Shown here piece after piece: positions 31,155-40,951 of a stretch of 64,000 bases of DNA (its first letter is position 1; each line of letters starts with the position of its first letter). The translations under genes and the position numbers were made by a program. Where the stretch lies: assembly GCA_019828565.1 (NCBI GenBank), contig JAHDYR010000015.1, positions 620,001-684,000 of the forward strand, read 5' to 3'. The notes under the pieces are model-generated. The model did no database searches, was not told the DNA's origin, and saw only the letters and a list, made by a program, of their open reading frames with translations. The stretch is from Carpediemonas membranifera. Taxonomy: Eukaryota > Fornicata.

Positions 31155-34047
31155 CTATTTATATGATGTCGAAGTCGAGATCCCCATCGGAGTCGCTGTC
31201 CTCGGCCGCTGGCTCCGCAGCTCTCTTCTCGGGGGCAGTGGCCGGCGCCCTCCGGACGGCCGGGGTCGCGGGTTTGGTGGCCTGGGCAGCCGGCTTAGGG
31301 GCCTCCACTGGCTTGGGGGCCTCCTGCTGGGGCTTGGCCTGGACGACTGGGGCGGGGGTCTCGGGGGCCGGGGGGCGGTTCTGTCGACGATCTCCACTGG
31401 GACGGGAACGGCGACGAACACGGTGTCGCTCATGGCAATGGCCTCGGCAGCCTCGGCGGACTCAACCCGCGCCATAAGCCCGCAGGCCGGGGCCTGGACG
31501 CCCGGCATTACCGAGAGCTCGGCGAGGAGGGCCTTGACGAGAGTGACTCCGCCCCTGAACGCCTCGAGGAGGGTGACCAGGCTCTCGAGCAGGGCCAGCC
31601 GGAGTTCGGGCGTGCGGGTGTGCGAGACGAGCGCGGCGAGGGTCATGCGGTCGGGCACGGCAGCCTTGCCGCCCTTGCCGCCGCGGGCGAGGCCGAGCAT
31701 GGCGGTGGTGATGACGGGCACGCTGCGCCTGGGGCCGCCAGGGACGGCGACGGCGGTGTGGAAGCGGTCGGACAGCCCGCAGCAGAGCTTGACCAGCCCC
31801 TTGAAGAGGCCCTCCCGCACCCGCTGGGAGAGGAACGGCGCCGTCCGGTCGAGCAGGGCAGCCAGGGCGTGGGCCGCGGCCAGACGGTCTGTGATGGCCA
31901 GGGCGTCGGGGTCGGTGGCGGTGATCTCGTAGCCGTCAACCTGCACAGTCGCCCCGAGTCGGGCGGCGACCACGCCGACGAGGGTGTTGAGGAGGTTGAC
32001 GTTCACGACGTCGTCGTCGACGGGTCGGGTCAGTGCAAGCGGGCTGGTCGCGGGGCTGGCGAAGAGGTTCGTGGCAAGGTCCATGGCAGCTGAAACAACT
32101 GAGCTATCAGAGCGTGGGTTCGAGAGAACACCGCACAGAGTTTTGGTCACTGTCTCCGGGAACTGCAGCAGCGCGCCCCGCTCGGCCATAGCAGTCAGGC
32201 AGCGGAGGGCCGCGGCCCTGATGGCATCAACTGTCGCCAGGTCCGCGGTGGCGTTACGAGATGCGGCGAGGGCGTCCTGGGCGGCCGCGATAATCTCAGT
32301 GGTGGGCAGGTCGAACGACTCGAGCTGGACGAACCGGCCGGCGATGATGGGGGCGGGCAGGGGCTCCCGCAGTACCCGCTCGAGCAGGTCCCAGGGCAGC
32401 AGGGGCGACGAGCACGACACAGTGAGGGGCTCGGCGCCCAGACGGCCGTTGGGGTCGACGGTGGGCAGGCTGAGGGCGAGCTCGGCGGCGTCTGAACCCA
32501 TGTCGAGGCTGTCGAGCGCCGCCCGGCCCGCACCGAGGCATGCAGTGACCGTGGCGGGGACGAGGGTGCGGAGACTGTCGATGGACCTCGCCTGGACGAC
32601 GGCGAGCCGGGCCAGCAGGGCGGCGGCGTCCTTGGTGTACGGGCCGGCGACCGCGGCAGCAGCGAGCTCGGGCACGGTCTGGCGGAAGATGCCGTCCGTC
32701 ATAGGGGCCCCCAAGACCGCCGTGAGGGCGCTGGCGTGCTCTGGGAGATGGCTTGTCCACGTCGTCGCGATGGTCTTGCGCTTGACGGTGGGCCTCTTGC
32801 CCTCGGGCAGGTCGTCGATCGTGGCGACTGCGACAGTGAGCGCTGCGAGGTCGGCGACCGACAGCGCCTTCAAGGTGTTACCAGCGGCGTTGGCGGTCAT
32901 CTCTGCGACGACCCTGGCCGTGGGGGCGGGGGCAGGGGCGTCACTGGGGGCCAGCAGGGAGACGCCGAGAGCCCGGCTTGTCTGGGGGACGCCCGTCTGC
33001 TGGGACCGGAAGATGACGGCGCCGGTGATAGGGGATGGCGGGGTGTAGAGAATGTCGTCGGACTTGGTCCAGTCGATGAAGATCGCGGACGTCGGCGCGT
33101 CTGTCCGCAGAGAGGCGTCCATGGACTTGGCCGTCCCGTCCAGCACGCTGATCATGTGGACGCCGCTGCGGACCACGGCGAGCTGGGTGCCGTCCCGGGA
33201 GATGCAGATTGACCTGACCGCGGCGGCCGTCTGCTCCGAGGAGGGCCGGTCCACCCGGGTCCGCTGGCCGGTGTGGATCGACAGTCGGTTGACCGTGCCG
33301 TCCGTGGAGCCGGTGTAGATGACGCCGTCGACACCCGCGGCGGAGCAGGAGAGGTCTGGGACGTCGAAGGACCGCACCGCAGACCGGGAGGTGCCGCCGA
33401 CGGAGAAGAGCTGGACGGGACCGTGGCGGAAGGACGCCACGAAGCCCGTGGCGCTGACCCAGTGGATGTTGACGAGGTTGGATGCCGAGGAGATGCGGTC
33501 GACGCGGTGGGTGGCATCACCCTCGCCGAGGAGGGTGCTGAGCGCCATCACGACAATCTCGGAGCTCGCACCAGCCGCAATGTTGCCGTAGTTGGACGCC
33601 GTCACAGCTGCGACGGGTGATGTAAAGAGCTGCGCCGTCTGCCGCACGAGGTCGCCCGTGTGAGCGTCCCAGATAATGAGCGTCCCGCCCTGAGTGCCGG
33701 CGATCACATAGGCCCCGTCGGGAGTTATCTCAAGGGCAGTGAGGGTCTGGCTGTGCTTGGAGTGGGTGGAGGCCATGATGACGGGCTGCTGCGAGAGGTG
33801 CCAGAGGATGAGGCCGGCGTCCTTCGTGCTGCGGTTCACAGCAAGAATGGAGTCCTTGTACTGCTTGATAGCAAAGAGTCTGCGTTAGATTTGGACGTGT
33901 AGAGTGTACAAACTCGCCTTCGACGTTCTGTGTCTGCATCCGCTTGGGTTTGAGCGTATAACGGATTCTCTGGGTATCCCACGCGCACAGAGCAGCGTCC
34001 TTTCCCTTGAAAGATGCCAGGATCGTGTATGAATCATTGTTTGCCAT
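31155..34047 (-). CDS. WD40-repeat protein, WDR18/Ipi3-like N-terminus, spliced, C-terminal frameshift
   Basis: ATG at 34047 begins exon 1 (34047-33914). A 34-nt intron (33913-33880) joins it in phase 2 to the long frame that includes the WD40 repeats; the spliced frame gives about 952 residues. Residues about 1-300 form WD40 blades (LTALEITPDGAYVIAGTQGG, LIIWDAHTGDLV, VIYTGSTDGTVNRLSIH). Their order resembles WDR18/Ipi3 of the Rix1 ribosome-maturation complex, but that is a weak match. Residues about 330-860 are helical and Ala/Leu-rich. After the G6 run at 31371-31376 the written frame becomes Arg/Pro/Ser low-complexity and ends at 31155. The adjacent frame instead gives Pro/Ala/Lys-rich sequence ending in a strongly acidic tail (AEDSDSDGDLDFDII) with stop at 31159-31161. 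I think the latter is the true C-terminus and one base is missing in the run. Confidence 0.7.
33880..33913 (-). other. Intron, 34 nt (WD40 gene)
   Basis: 5' GTTTGT, 3' ATCTAACGCAG on the minus strand, phase 2. Splicing yields the peptide VEGE-LFAIKQYKD, joining the ATG-initiated exon to the WD40 frame, which otherwise lacks a start. Confidence 0.9.
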
Positions 34048-34242
34048 CGCTATGCCTGGCTGGAGTGAACACGTTCAAGAGAACGAGCCTTAAAGTGCCC
34101 GGATAGCTGGAGGCGAGTGGTAGGCCATGCGCGCTGCTCGCACCTCCTACAACGTCTGGTCCGATGCGGCAGTCCTATTGAGACCGCCCCGCATAAACAT
34201 TCCATGGGCTTCCCAACGTCCAACTTCGCTGGTTTGTTTAGA

Positions 34243-35226
34243 CTAGTAATAAATGCCGCGTGTCCTGTGCATGGGGACGGTGAGGGCCTCCTCGGGCAGG
34301 GTCTTCACCCAATCCCACAGATAGAAGTCCACCAGCGCCGCCGTCTCCCCCGCTGTCCTGGCGACCATGTCAGCCGCAGCGATGCACACGCCTCTGATCT
34401 CGGCCTCCATCGGGCACCCAGGCTCGAGCAAGCCTCCCTCGCCGGCAGTGTTGAGCTTGGCGAGGAGGGTTTCGGAGTATCGCAGGACGCCCTTGAGGGC
34501 GAGGGCTTGGGGAACGCGGTAGTCCGCGAAGACCGTGATGCTGCCGATGTTGTCGAAGGAGCCGATATCCTCGCCGTTATGGGACGCCCACAGGTCGGCG
34601 ACGCATATCTGCGCCCTCTTGTAAAACACGACCGGCCTGCCCTCGTAGACGCCGCGGTCAGAGAAGGATGAGAGCGACTCGCCCAGCAGCGACGCCAGAC
34701 GGACGGCGTCCCGCTCACATGACTGGACGACGTTCCTGAACGTCCCGTCGTACTCGGCCATCAGCCAGCAGCCTGCATCCCTCAGTGCGGCGGCCCGTTC
34801 CTTGAGCAGGGGACAGAGGCGACCTGAGGGGGAGGCGAACACCGCAGCCATGGTCTCGTCGGTGATGGTAGCGTAGTAGGACGGCGTTGTGATGGGAATG
34901 CCGCTGTCCAGGGCCTTGTTGATGGCTGCGACGAGGCTCCAGTAGCCGCTCCAGACACGGCCGCGGTACTCCACGATGACGGGCGTCCCGTCATCATACC
35001 AGAAGGAGAAGTTCAATATATCCACTACAAAGACCCAATCGGCCGTTGTTTCGTCCGGAGTGCTGGGGTTCAGCTCGTGGGATCCCCAGACGGCCGTGTT
35101 GCAGAGCCCCTGCGATTTAGACGAAACTATCTCTGCTGCAAGACGCTTGACGGAATCTTTGTCGATTGAGACGTGTTTGCTGCGCTCAGTAATCCAGTAT
35201 GCGCTTTCAAGCACGGGGTTCTCCAT
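34243..35226 (-). CDS. QNG1: Queuosine 5'-phosphate N-glycosylase/hydrolase (Q-salvage, DUF2419 family)
   Basis: 327 residues from ATG at 35226 (a GTG three bases upstream opens the same frame). The family's signatures are all present in order: DWVFVVDILNFSFWYDDGTP, GYWSLVAAINKAL with GIPITTPSYYA following, a CPLLKERAAALRDAG helix, FYKRAQICVADLW, the diagnostic ITVFADYRVPQ, and EAEIRG near the C-terminus. Qng1 proteins release queuine from queuosine 5'-phosphate so that it can be re-inserted into tRNA; eukaryotes cannot make queuine and depend on salvage. The length matches eukaryotic members (about 340). No tRNA-guanine transglycosylase gene is visible nearby. Confidence 0.9.
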   Translation of the reverse strand: MENPVLESAYWITERSKHVSIDKDSVKRLAAEIVSSKSQGLCNTAVWGSHELNPSTPDETTADWVFVVDILNFSFWYDDGTPVIVEYRGRVWSGYWSLVAAINKALDSGIPITTPSYYATITDETMAAVFASPSGRLCPLLKERAAALRDAGCWLMAEYDGTFRNVVQSCERDAVRLASLLGESLSSFSDRGVYEGRPVVFYKRAQICVADLWASHNGEDIGSFDNIGSITVFADYRVPQALALKGVLRYSETLLAKLNTAGEGGLLEPGCPMEAEIRGVCIAAADMVARTAGETAALVDFYLWDWVKTLPEEALTVPMHRTRGIYY

Positions 35227-35357
35227 CACTCAGCAGTTACCGAGTCGCCCCAGTCTACTGTCTGGATGGCCCAAGGGAGATAACGCGGCACCGCCGCATC
35301 CCCCTAAAGTCAGTCAGCCTCAACCCGGCCCTGATTTAGAAACGTCAACCTCAGCCC

Positions 35358-36482
35358 TCATCCCTTGAGCCTCTGCTCGGCTCCAGGGCAGACCGCCGCC
35401 ATGGCCGCCGCGACCGCACTGACGCTACTTCCCCTGATACACACACGGGCCCGCTCCTCAGGCACCAGCACGCTCGTCCCGTCCGGCCCCACGAACGGGC
35501 TCACCCTGACAGGGCCCACGGTCGCCGGGGCGGTCCGCTCGAACCCGGCCGCGGACAGTGTGGACTCGGTCGGGGCTTGGAACCCGGTGTCCGACTGCAC
35601 CTGCCTCGTCATGAACTCCCTCGAGTCCCGGGCCGAGTCGAGCACGGCGATGCCCGTCTCCTCGTACAGCACCGCCGTCGCCCGGTCACTGTGGAGTGTG
35701 GCCGCCAGGTACTGGGCAGGCACCTCGGCCGGGTCGAGCTCTGGCACTGAAAGTCGGGGACCCACGACGCTTCCGTACTTTCCCGCGGCATACTCTGTGG
35801 TGTGGATGCCGTCGGGCTTGGCGGCCAAGAAAAGCATTGGCATCTGTGTGAATGCCTGTATTCTCATGATGTTGGAAGTATTATCGCATACGAGCCCGAC
35901 GTCCACCTGAGTGTCGAATATGGTGTCGACCAGGGCCAGCCGGGTGTACGCAGACATGTACATGCCGCCCTCGAGGGTGAACGAGGCAGGGTCGTTGTAG
36001 TATGCCACCGTGGGGATGCACGAGTGGTGGTGGCAGCCGTTGTGGACGTATATATGCCTCTTGTGTGCCACAGACAGCAACCAGCAGCAGCACATCCGGC
36101 AGGCAGAGTCCTTGACGGTCTCCAGCTCGGTCTCGAGGCTGGTAACGGTGAGTATCCCGAACAGCGTCACGTCCTCTCCGGGGTAGACGGACCGGAACAC
36201 AGGATAGCAGGGGGGCGGCTCGTTGTGGGACACGAACGCGCTCAAAAGATCATATGGTATGTGCACGTGGCAATCCTCGAGCTCTGGGTGCTTGTCCATG
36301 AGTGATATGCACTGTATCAAGGCAACGCTGTTCGAAACGAGCACAGCATGGACCTTGGACGTGTCTAGGGCCGGCAGCATTGAATCACAGACGCTATCAA
36401 TGTGAAAAAGAACCCTAATTCCGCATATCTCTATGATAGATACCGTTAATCCGTCGATGAGGTATTTTTCAAAGCTCACCAT
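35358..36482 (-). CDS. Probable degenerate metallo-beta-lactamase-fold protein (INTS9/CPSF100-like?)
   Basis: 374 residues from ATG 36482 (an upstream GTG at 36488 is in frame). The N-terminus reads like the opening of a metallo-beta-lactamase fold: a hydrophobic hairpin LTVSIIEICGIRVLFHID, then VHAVLVSNSVALIQCISLM where active enzymes have the HxHxDH loop. Further on is a segment corresponding to the substrate-channel strand (VTSLETELETV) and HIYVHNGCHHH. The metal-binding motif is absent, as in the non-catalytic INTS9 and CPSF100 subunits. The C-terminal 100 residues are less conserved-looking and rich in Ala/Val/Thr. No family can be fixed by eye; INTS9-like is the best guess. It lies 131 bp upstream of the Q-salvage gene on the same strand. 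Confidence 0.45.
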   Translation of the reverse strand: MVSFEKYLIDGLTVSIIEICGIRVLFHIDSVCDSMLPALDTSKVHAVLVSNSVALIQCISLMDKHPELEDCHVHIPYDLLSAFVSHNEPPPCYPVFRSVYPGEDVTLFGILTVTSLETELETVKDSACRMCCCWLLSVAHKRHIYVHNGCHHHSCIPTVAYYNDPASFTLEGGMYMSAYTRLALVDTIFDTQVDVGLVCDNTSNIMRIQAFTQMPMLFLAAKPDGIHTTEYAAGKYGSVVGPRLSVPELDPAEVPAQYLAATLHSDRATAVLYEETGIAVLDSARDSREFMTRQVQSDTGFQAPTESTLSAAGFERTAPATVGPVRVSPFVGPDGTSVLVPEERARVCIRGSSVSAVAAAMAAVCPGAEQRLKG

Positions 36483-37360
36483 GCCCACTCGACCACGATG
36501 GGCTAACCTGCGGTGTCGGGGCCGGTGGAGCTGAGGTGTATGTGAGTGCGGTATGCCTTCACTGAGGGTCTATGGGCCTTGTGCGTTTGCCAGTCGTGCA
36601 AGAGAGTCGCCTCTAGCCAGGCCGTTGCTTGGTCTCTTATTCACAGTCACATCACAGTCCGCCATATTGCAGGAGATATCAACACTTAGCATGTCTAGAG
36701 AGTCACAGTGTTGTATCGTCGATGTCTGGCTTGTAGCTTTCAGCATGGTGGAGTGACAGGTCGATCCGGCCATCAAACTTGTGACGATGGGCTGGCTGAC
36801 ACAGGACGCCGACATGGAGACCGTCTGGCCGGGCTTTCAGTCCGTTAGCAGCTAGAGGTCGCCTGGTGGGCCGAATGCGTACAATGTGCCGTGTTGTTGT
36901 GAAGCAACACTTCATGTCACCCGGAGGAAGGACGTCGCGATGGCAAAACATATAGCCATTCTTGGATGAGTCGTAACAGGCAGCGTTCGTCGGTGTCTGT
37001 TTCCCACCAGCGGGGCGGGTCCCATCCTCCCGGGCGATCGACTCCACCCTTTGCTGCAATGATTTATGATGCATTCTGTTGAACTCACTTGTCGTCCTTG
37101 CCGATCACGAGTTAAACATCTACATCCATTCGATTCAAATCTCCGCCAACTGGGTTGACTCAGCACGACAGGGTCATGCTGCCAAGATGACATGGCAGCC
37201 CACATCAGAAGCGTGTGGGTCAACCGCGCGGTCTTTCGTCAGGGTTACCGTGGACAGGCAGGCCATTCGACAAGTCATCCCGAAGCACCAACCTATTACA
37301 CCATATCAAACTGGTTTTACAAAAGCTATGATCAAGAGATATGATCAAGGAGATCCGAGT
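36483..37360. other. Intergenic region
   Basis: 878 bp, AT-richer than the genes. An open frame on the minus strand (37074-36703, 123 codons) has no hydrophobic or repetitive pattern and codon use unlike the genes; I do not call it. No RNA gene or repeat was recognised. Confidence 0.5.
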
Positions 37361-37990
37361 CTAATTCGAAACTCCAAGCGCGTCTAAGTTCCGTATCACG
37401 TGTGCACGGGCGGTCACAGTCGCTGGGCTGAGGTCGCTAAACAGCACCGGGCCGGACTCCCGGTGACGATGCCCGCGCACCTGTGCCATGTGCAGAGGAC
37501 TCGTGCGGTCCGCGCTAAAGGAGGCGGGACTGGAGCTGAGGCTGCGGGCCAGTGTCTGGGGGATCGGCTGGTCCGGCTGGTCGATGCAGGCCCGGGCGGT
37601 GTCATTGAAGGCCTCAGCGTCCCCGAGAAGGGTGGCGAACATGATTGGGTCATCGTGTTTGAGGCCGTCTATGTGCCGCCTGAACTTGTCGAGAGGGCTG
37701 ACAGGCGTCGACAGGGCGAGACGGGGCGGGGTGGAAGGGGTGGAACGGCGGGCCTCGGCGACCGGCGTGGTGGGCTGGGAGCGGTAGTGGAGGAAGGTCT
37801 GGACATTGACAGGGACCATGGCGCCGCTGCTGGACTTCACGTAGACCATCTGCGCCGCCTGGATTTGCTGGACCGTAATACCCGCAGGAAGAGCTGAATC
37901 CTCACGGATAGCGGCGGTATGGGATAATCTATTGGTGTGGCATGTAAGGGGCAGCATACTTTCGCTAGACGCATGTTGGCGAACATGCAT
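37361..37990 (-). CDS. Hypothetical protein, Ser/Thr/Pro-rich
   Basis: 209 residues from ATG 37990. No family recognised. Residues about 35-70 contain an amphipathic helix and strand (GITVQQIQAAQMVYVKSS). The middle is Thr/Pro-rich (STPSTPPRLALSTPVSP), followed by a helical stretch (PLDKFRRHIDGLKHDDP), and the C-terminus has an Ala/Val helix (SPATVTARAHVIRNLDALG). The sequence suggests a disordered regulatory protein. The GC-rich third positions agree with coding DNA here, which is the main evidence that it is a gene. Confidence 0.45.
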   Translation of the reverse strand: MHVRQHASSESMLPLTCHTNRLSHTAAIREDSALPAGITVQQIQAAQMVYVKSSSGAMVPVNVQTFLHYRSQPTTPVAEARRSTPSTPPRLALSTPVSPLDKFRRHIDGLKHDDPIMFATLLGDAEAFNDTARACIDQPDQPIPQTLARSLSSSPASFSADRTSPLHMAQVRGHRHRESGPVLFSDLSPATVTARAHVIRNLDALGVSN

Positions 37991-38352
37991 TGTCCTGTTT
38001 ACGACGCTAGAAGAGTCAATGTAAGATTTGTTTGTTGTGATGCATACTTTCGTTTGTTATTGAGAAGCTACTCGCCAGTGAGCTCTTTTGACAGACCATT
38101 TTCACTGACAGAAGACCAGTGATCTCATTGCAGCCACGCTCTGATTAGGTCATTTGAAATGAGATCCTTCGAGATTCAGCTGAATTCCGTGATTCTAGTT
38201 GCAGATTCACATGTGATATGGTTTGACAGAACGAGAAATGCACTTCTGGCCCCACTCTTTCGACTTGCAGACGACCACCGACCGCACCTCCCAGGCTAAA
38301 CCACGGCGGTTTATCTCGGAATCTCTAGAAAATGAAAGCGTCAATGAAAGGG
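37991..38352. other. Intergenic region
   Basis: 362 bp, AT-rich, between the upstream end of the hypothetical gene and the 3' end of the RING gene. No convincing ORF, RNA gene or repeat. Confidence 0.5.
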
Positions 38353-39615
38353 CTAGACAATGAAGGGCACCATCGACGTCCGGGCCCGTTGGAACGGCTC
38401 GAGGCTTCGGTTCATGGCCGTGCGGCGGCGACACAGAGGGCACGTCACCACACGGCGGTGTTTGCTCTGCTTGGCCTTAGGCGTGTCCTCGATGTCCGCG
38501 TGCGAGTGGAACTCCCACTGTGCCACGCAGTTCTCACAGAACGTGTGTCCGCACTCCATCTGGATGGCCTCGCCCATGTCAGTGCGGCACACGGGGCACT
38601 CGTTCATCACCCCGGGCTCAGCGGCACCCCCCAGGTCAAACCGGGTCTTGTTGTGGACGAGGATGCCGACCGACGGCTGCGGGTTCAGCAGGAAGCGGGA
38701 GACACTGCCCAAACGGTAGAGGTGGGGGTACAGCGACACGGCCTTCGTCCCACCGTACACTGCGACGAGCAGGGCGGCCCTCCACCCGCTGGCCCCCGAC
38801 ACGAGCGTCCTGATGACCACAGGAGTGGGGAGCACCGCGCGCCACAGGACGGCGGCCCAGTCGATGGGGGCGGCCATGCCGTACGCCTTGCGCTGGGGGA
38901 GGCCGAGGGAGCACGTGGCGACGAGGGCGACGGACTTCAGGGCCAGGGCGACGGACATCACGAGCATGTTGGCGATGTAGATGGCGCCCACTGCTGTAAA
39001 GACGTCGCTCATGCGGGGCGGCAGGAGTATGGCGGTGGAAAGGCCCTCGCTGTGCCCGACGAAGAGGACGAGCGCCATGCCAGCAGTGATGGGGGCAACG
39101 CACGCGGCCATGAAGATTGGTGCAGCAGCCCGTGCTCTGTGCAGCAGGATGGCTCTGTTGAAGATGTGGTTCTGCGACAGGGCGCACATGGAGCAGAAGA
39201 GGGCCATGAGAGTGACCGAGGGCTGGAACATGTACACTACCGCCACGGACACAACGAGGATCACCACAACCTGCGACAGCCCGAGCTCTACGTTCACTAG
39301 GGAGTCCGGGGTGAGGCGGATGCGGCGTCGGGCGATGCTCGAGACGAGGTTGGTGATGGCGTTGTTGGACGAGACGGCCGCGGAGACGTTGAAAGTACTA
39401 GCTAGCTTGTTGACTGCATCTTGCATTACTGGATCATCTACGCGTGGAATAATGGAGTAGCGGTGCAGTTCGGGCGTGTTCGCCTCGGAATTGAAGCGTT
39501 CGGCGTTCCTGCGGCTCCTTGTGACGTCAAGGCTGTATAGTGATGATGCAGAGTCTGAATGCTCGGCGTCTGAATGTAAGTCGCGGACGCTGCTCGTCTG
39601 TTTTAAGTCCCTCAT
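38353..39615 (-). CDS. RNFT1/RNFT2-like multi-pass membrane RING-type E3 ubiquitin ligase
   Basis: 420 residues from ATG 39615. A polar N-terminus of about 115 residues is followed by about six hydrophobic segments (VVVILVVSVAVVYMF, IFMAACVAPITAGMALVLFV, AIYIANMLVMSVALAL and others). A C-terminal RING finger spans about residues 339-396: C340-x2-C343, C355-x-H357, C360-x2-C363, C392-x2-C395. The spacing between the third and fourth metal pairs is longer than usual and contains a basic Lys/Arg stretch. Membrane segments followed by a C-terminal C3HC4 RING is the layout of the RNFT1/RNFT2 family of ER E3 ligases, which act in ER-associated degradation. The 5' end is divergent from DPM3, with 146 bp between the start codons. 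Confidence 0.8.
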   Translation of the reverse strand: MRDLKQTSSVRDLHSDAEHSDSASSLYSLDVTRSRRNAERFNSEANTPELHRYSIIPRVDDPVMQDAVNKLASTFNVSAAVSSNNAITNLVSSIARRRIRLTPDSLVNVELGLSQVVVILVVSVAVVYMFQPSVTLMALFCSMCALSQNHIFNRAILLHRARAAAPIFMAACVAPITAGMALVLFVGHSEGLSTAILLPPRMSDVFTAVGAIYIANMLVMSVALALKSVALVATCSLGLPQRKAYGMAAPIDWAAVLWRAVLPTPVVIRTLVSGASGWRAALLVAVYGGTKAVSLYPHLYRLGSVSRFLLNPQPSVGILVHNKTRFDLGGAAEPGVMNECPVCRTDMGEAIQMECGHTFCENCVAQWEFHSHADIEDTPKAKQSKHRRVVTCPLCRRRTAMNRSLEPFQRARTSMVPFIV

Positions 39616-39761
39616 CGTGGGATTGTTGTGAAGCCGACAGTCGCCGAGTCAACAACGACAGGACCCTTAGTTCAACATGCCATAGGGGGGATACACCACG
39701 GACGGACATCTCTCACAGCCCCTCTCACCCGAGCGAGCAGTTTACGCCTCACAATTTGCAA

Positions 39762-40097
39762 ATGCGTCTTTCACTGAAGCTGAAGCTTCTAATCCTCACA
39801 AACTGCGCCAGTACACTTTTAATCCTCGATCTGCTTTCCATGACGCTCTTCTTCAACCCTGAGCTGCCCTTCATGCGGTCAATTTGGGGGCCACCATCCT
39901 CGTCCGTCCTGGCCTTCATCCGCCACGTTCTGTGCAACTACACTTCCATTTGCTGCGTAGGAATGGGGGCGTATGCCAGTGTTTCCGTCGGTTGGAAGCT
40001 CTTCACCTTTGTCGACACGCCGACGGCTGCCAAGGAGCTCTCAGAGGAGATCAAGGAGGCCAAGGCGTACCTGGCGGACCACGGGTTCAAGAAGTGA
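39762..40097 (+). CDS. DPM3: Dolichol-phosphate mannosyltransferase subunit 3
   Basis: 111 residues from ATG 39762; the frame is open further upstream but DPM3 proteins begin with the first membrane helix, which follows this Met directly. Two membrane helices (LLILTNCASTLLILDLLSM and around YTSICCVGMGAYASV) precede the characteristic C-terminus VGWKLFTFVDTPTAAKELSE, which continues into EIKEAKAYLADHGFKK. This matches the family pattern (V-G-[YW]-x-[VLF]-x-T-F-x-D ... A-x-x-E-L ... I-x-E-A-x-x-x-L). DPM3 anchors the catalytic DPM1 at the ER membrane; the complex makes dolichol-phosphate-mannose for N-glycans, GPI anchors and O-mannose. Its presence implies a DPM1/DPM3-type enzyme in this organism. 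Confidence 0.9.
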   Translation: MRLSLKLKLLILTNCASTLLILDLLSMTLFFNPELPFMRSIWGPPSSSVLAFIRHVLCNYTSICCVGMGAYASVSVGWKLFTFVDTPTAAKELSEEIKEAKAYLADHGFKK

Positions 40098-40134
40098 GCA
40101 GCGTGCCCTGTATATTTAAACCAGCCCCGCCCAT

Positions 40135-40785
40135 TCACTCTGTGTTCGACAGGTAGAGGACGGCCAGCCCTATCGCCATCGCACCAAGGAAGAACACCAT
40201 CGAGATGCACACCCCGCTCATCTTGCTCTTGTTCTCCCGCTTGGCCAGGATGTACTCCATCAGCGCCGTTCCGGACCGCCGGAACATGTCATCCAGGTCA
40301 GCGAGGGCCCCGACGGCATCCCGACACTGTCCAAACCACGTGTCATGCTCAGCCAGCAGGGCGGCCTTGGTCGTGTCGGCCTCGAGCTCCTCCCTGCGGG
40401 TGTCGAGGAATGTCAGGTGGTCCTCGATGGAGTGCAGCACAGGACGCAGCTCGCCCGTCAAGAGCTCGGCAGAGGATGCCCCGAAGTATAGCTGCGTGTT
40501 GCTGCGGAAGAACTGGCGGTATCCGGCGAAGTGGGCGGCGACGCGGTCCATCAGGTCTGTCTGCAGCATGTTGGCGAGCTCAGCGTAGATGGGGGCGTGA
40601 ATGATGTTTTCTTGGAGGTTGTTATCCTCAACAAAGCGGATGTAATCAGCTAGAACGCCCTGGATCTCCTCTAAATGGGATGAGTATGTGCGTTGGCGCG
40701 TCTCTGCGTCTTCCAGAAGCTCATCCGGCTTCTTGTGCACTTCTTTCCACTTTGGCTGCCCTGTTCTCTCTGCTGGCTTTTCCAT
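40135..40785 (-). CDS. Tail-anchored helical protein, function unknown
   Basis: 216 residues from ATG 40785. The protein is largely helical: LEEIQGVLADYIRFVEDNN, a long heptad-like stretch around residues 120-165 (HSIEDHLTFLDTRREELEAD), and a helix ending in YILAKRENKSK. A single membrane helix (VCISMVFFLGAMAIGLAVLYL) follows with only four residues behind it, which is the tail-anchored topology of SNAREs and related trafficking proteins. No SNARE zero-layer Gln/Arg can be assigned. It converges with DPM3, with 37 bp between the stops. Confidence 0.7.
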   Translation of the reverse strand: MEKPAERTGQPKWKEVHKKPDELLEDAETRQRTYSSHLEEIQGVLADYIRFVEDNNLQENIIHAPIYAELANMLQTDLMDRVAAHFAGYRQFFRSNTQLYFGASSAELLTGELRPVLHSIEDHLTFLDTRREELEADTTKAALLAEHDTWFGQCRDAVGALADLDDMFRRSGTALMEYILAKRENKSKMSGVCISMVFFLGAMAIGLAVLYLSNTE

Positions 40786-40951
40786 GTTCCTGTTTGGACT
40801 TGATATTGTTGATGTGCTCGTGATGGCCGTTTTTAGCCAGCTCTAGGTCAAACTAGCTCACTACACGACTCATACACCCGCGCCTCTCTCTCATAAAGTG
40901 GTAGCTGGGCCCATTCTTCTGGCCGCATTTTAAGGATCAAAAGACGAAGCG

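Noticed and set aside
31390-31440. 23-nt GTTCGT...CCCAG intron in the WD40 gene that would also repair the C-terminal frame
   Set aside because: It is shorter than any other intron here and lacks the TNAC branch-like signal; a missing base in the G6 run is simpler.
36703-37074. 123-codon minus-strand ORF
   Set aside because: AT-rich, no hydrophobic or repeated pattern, biased unlike genes on either side.
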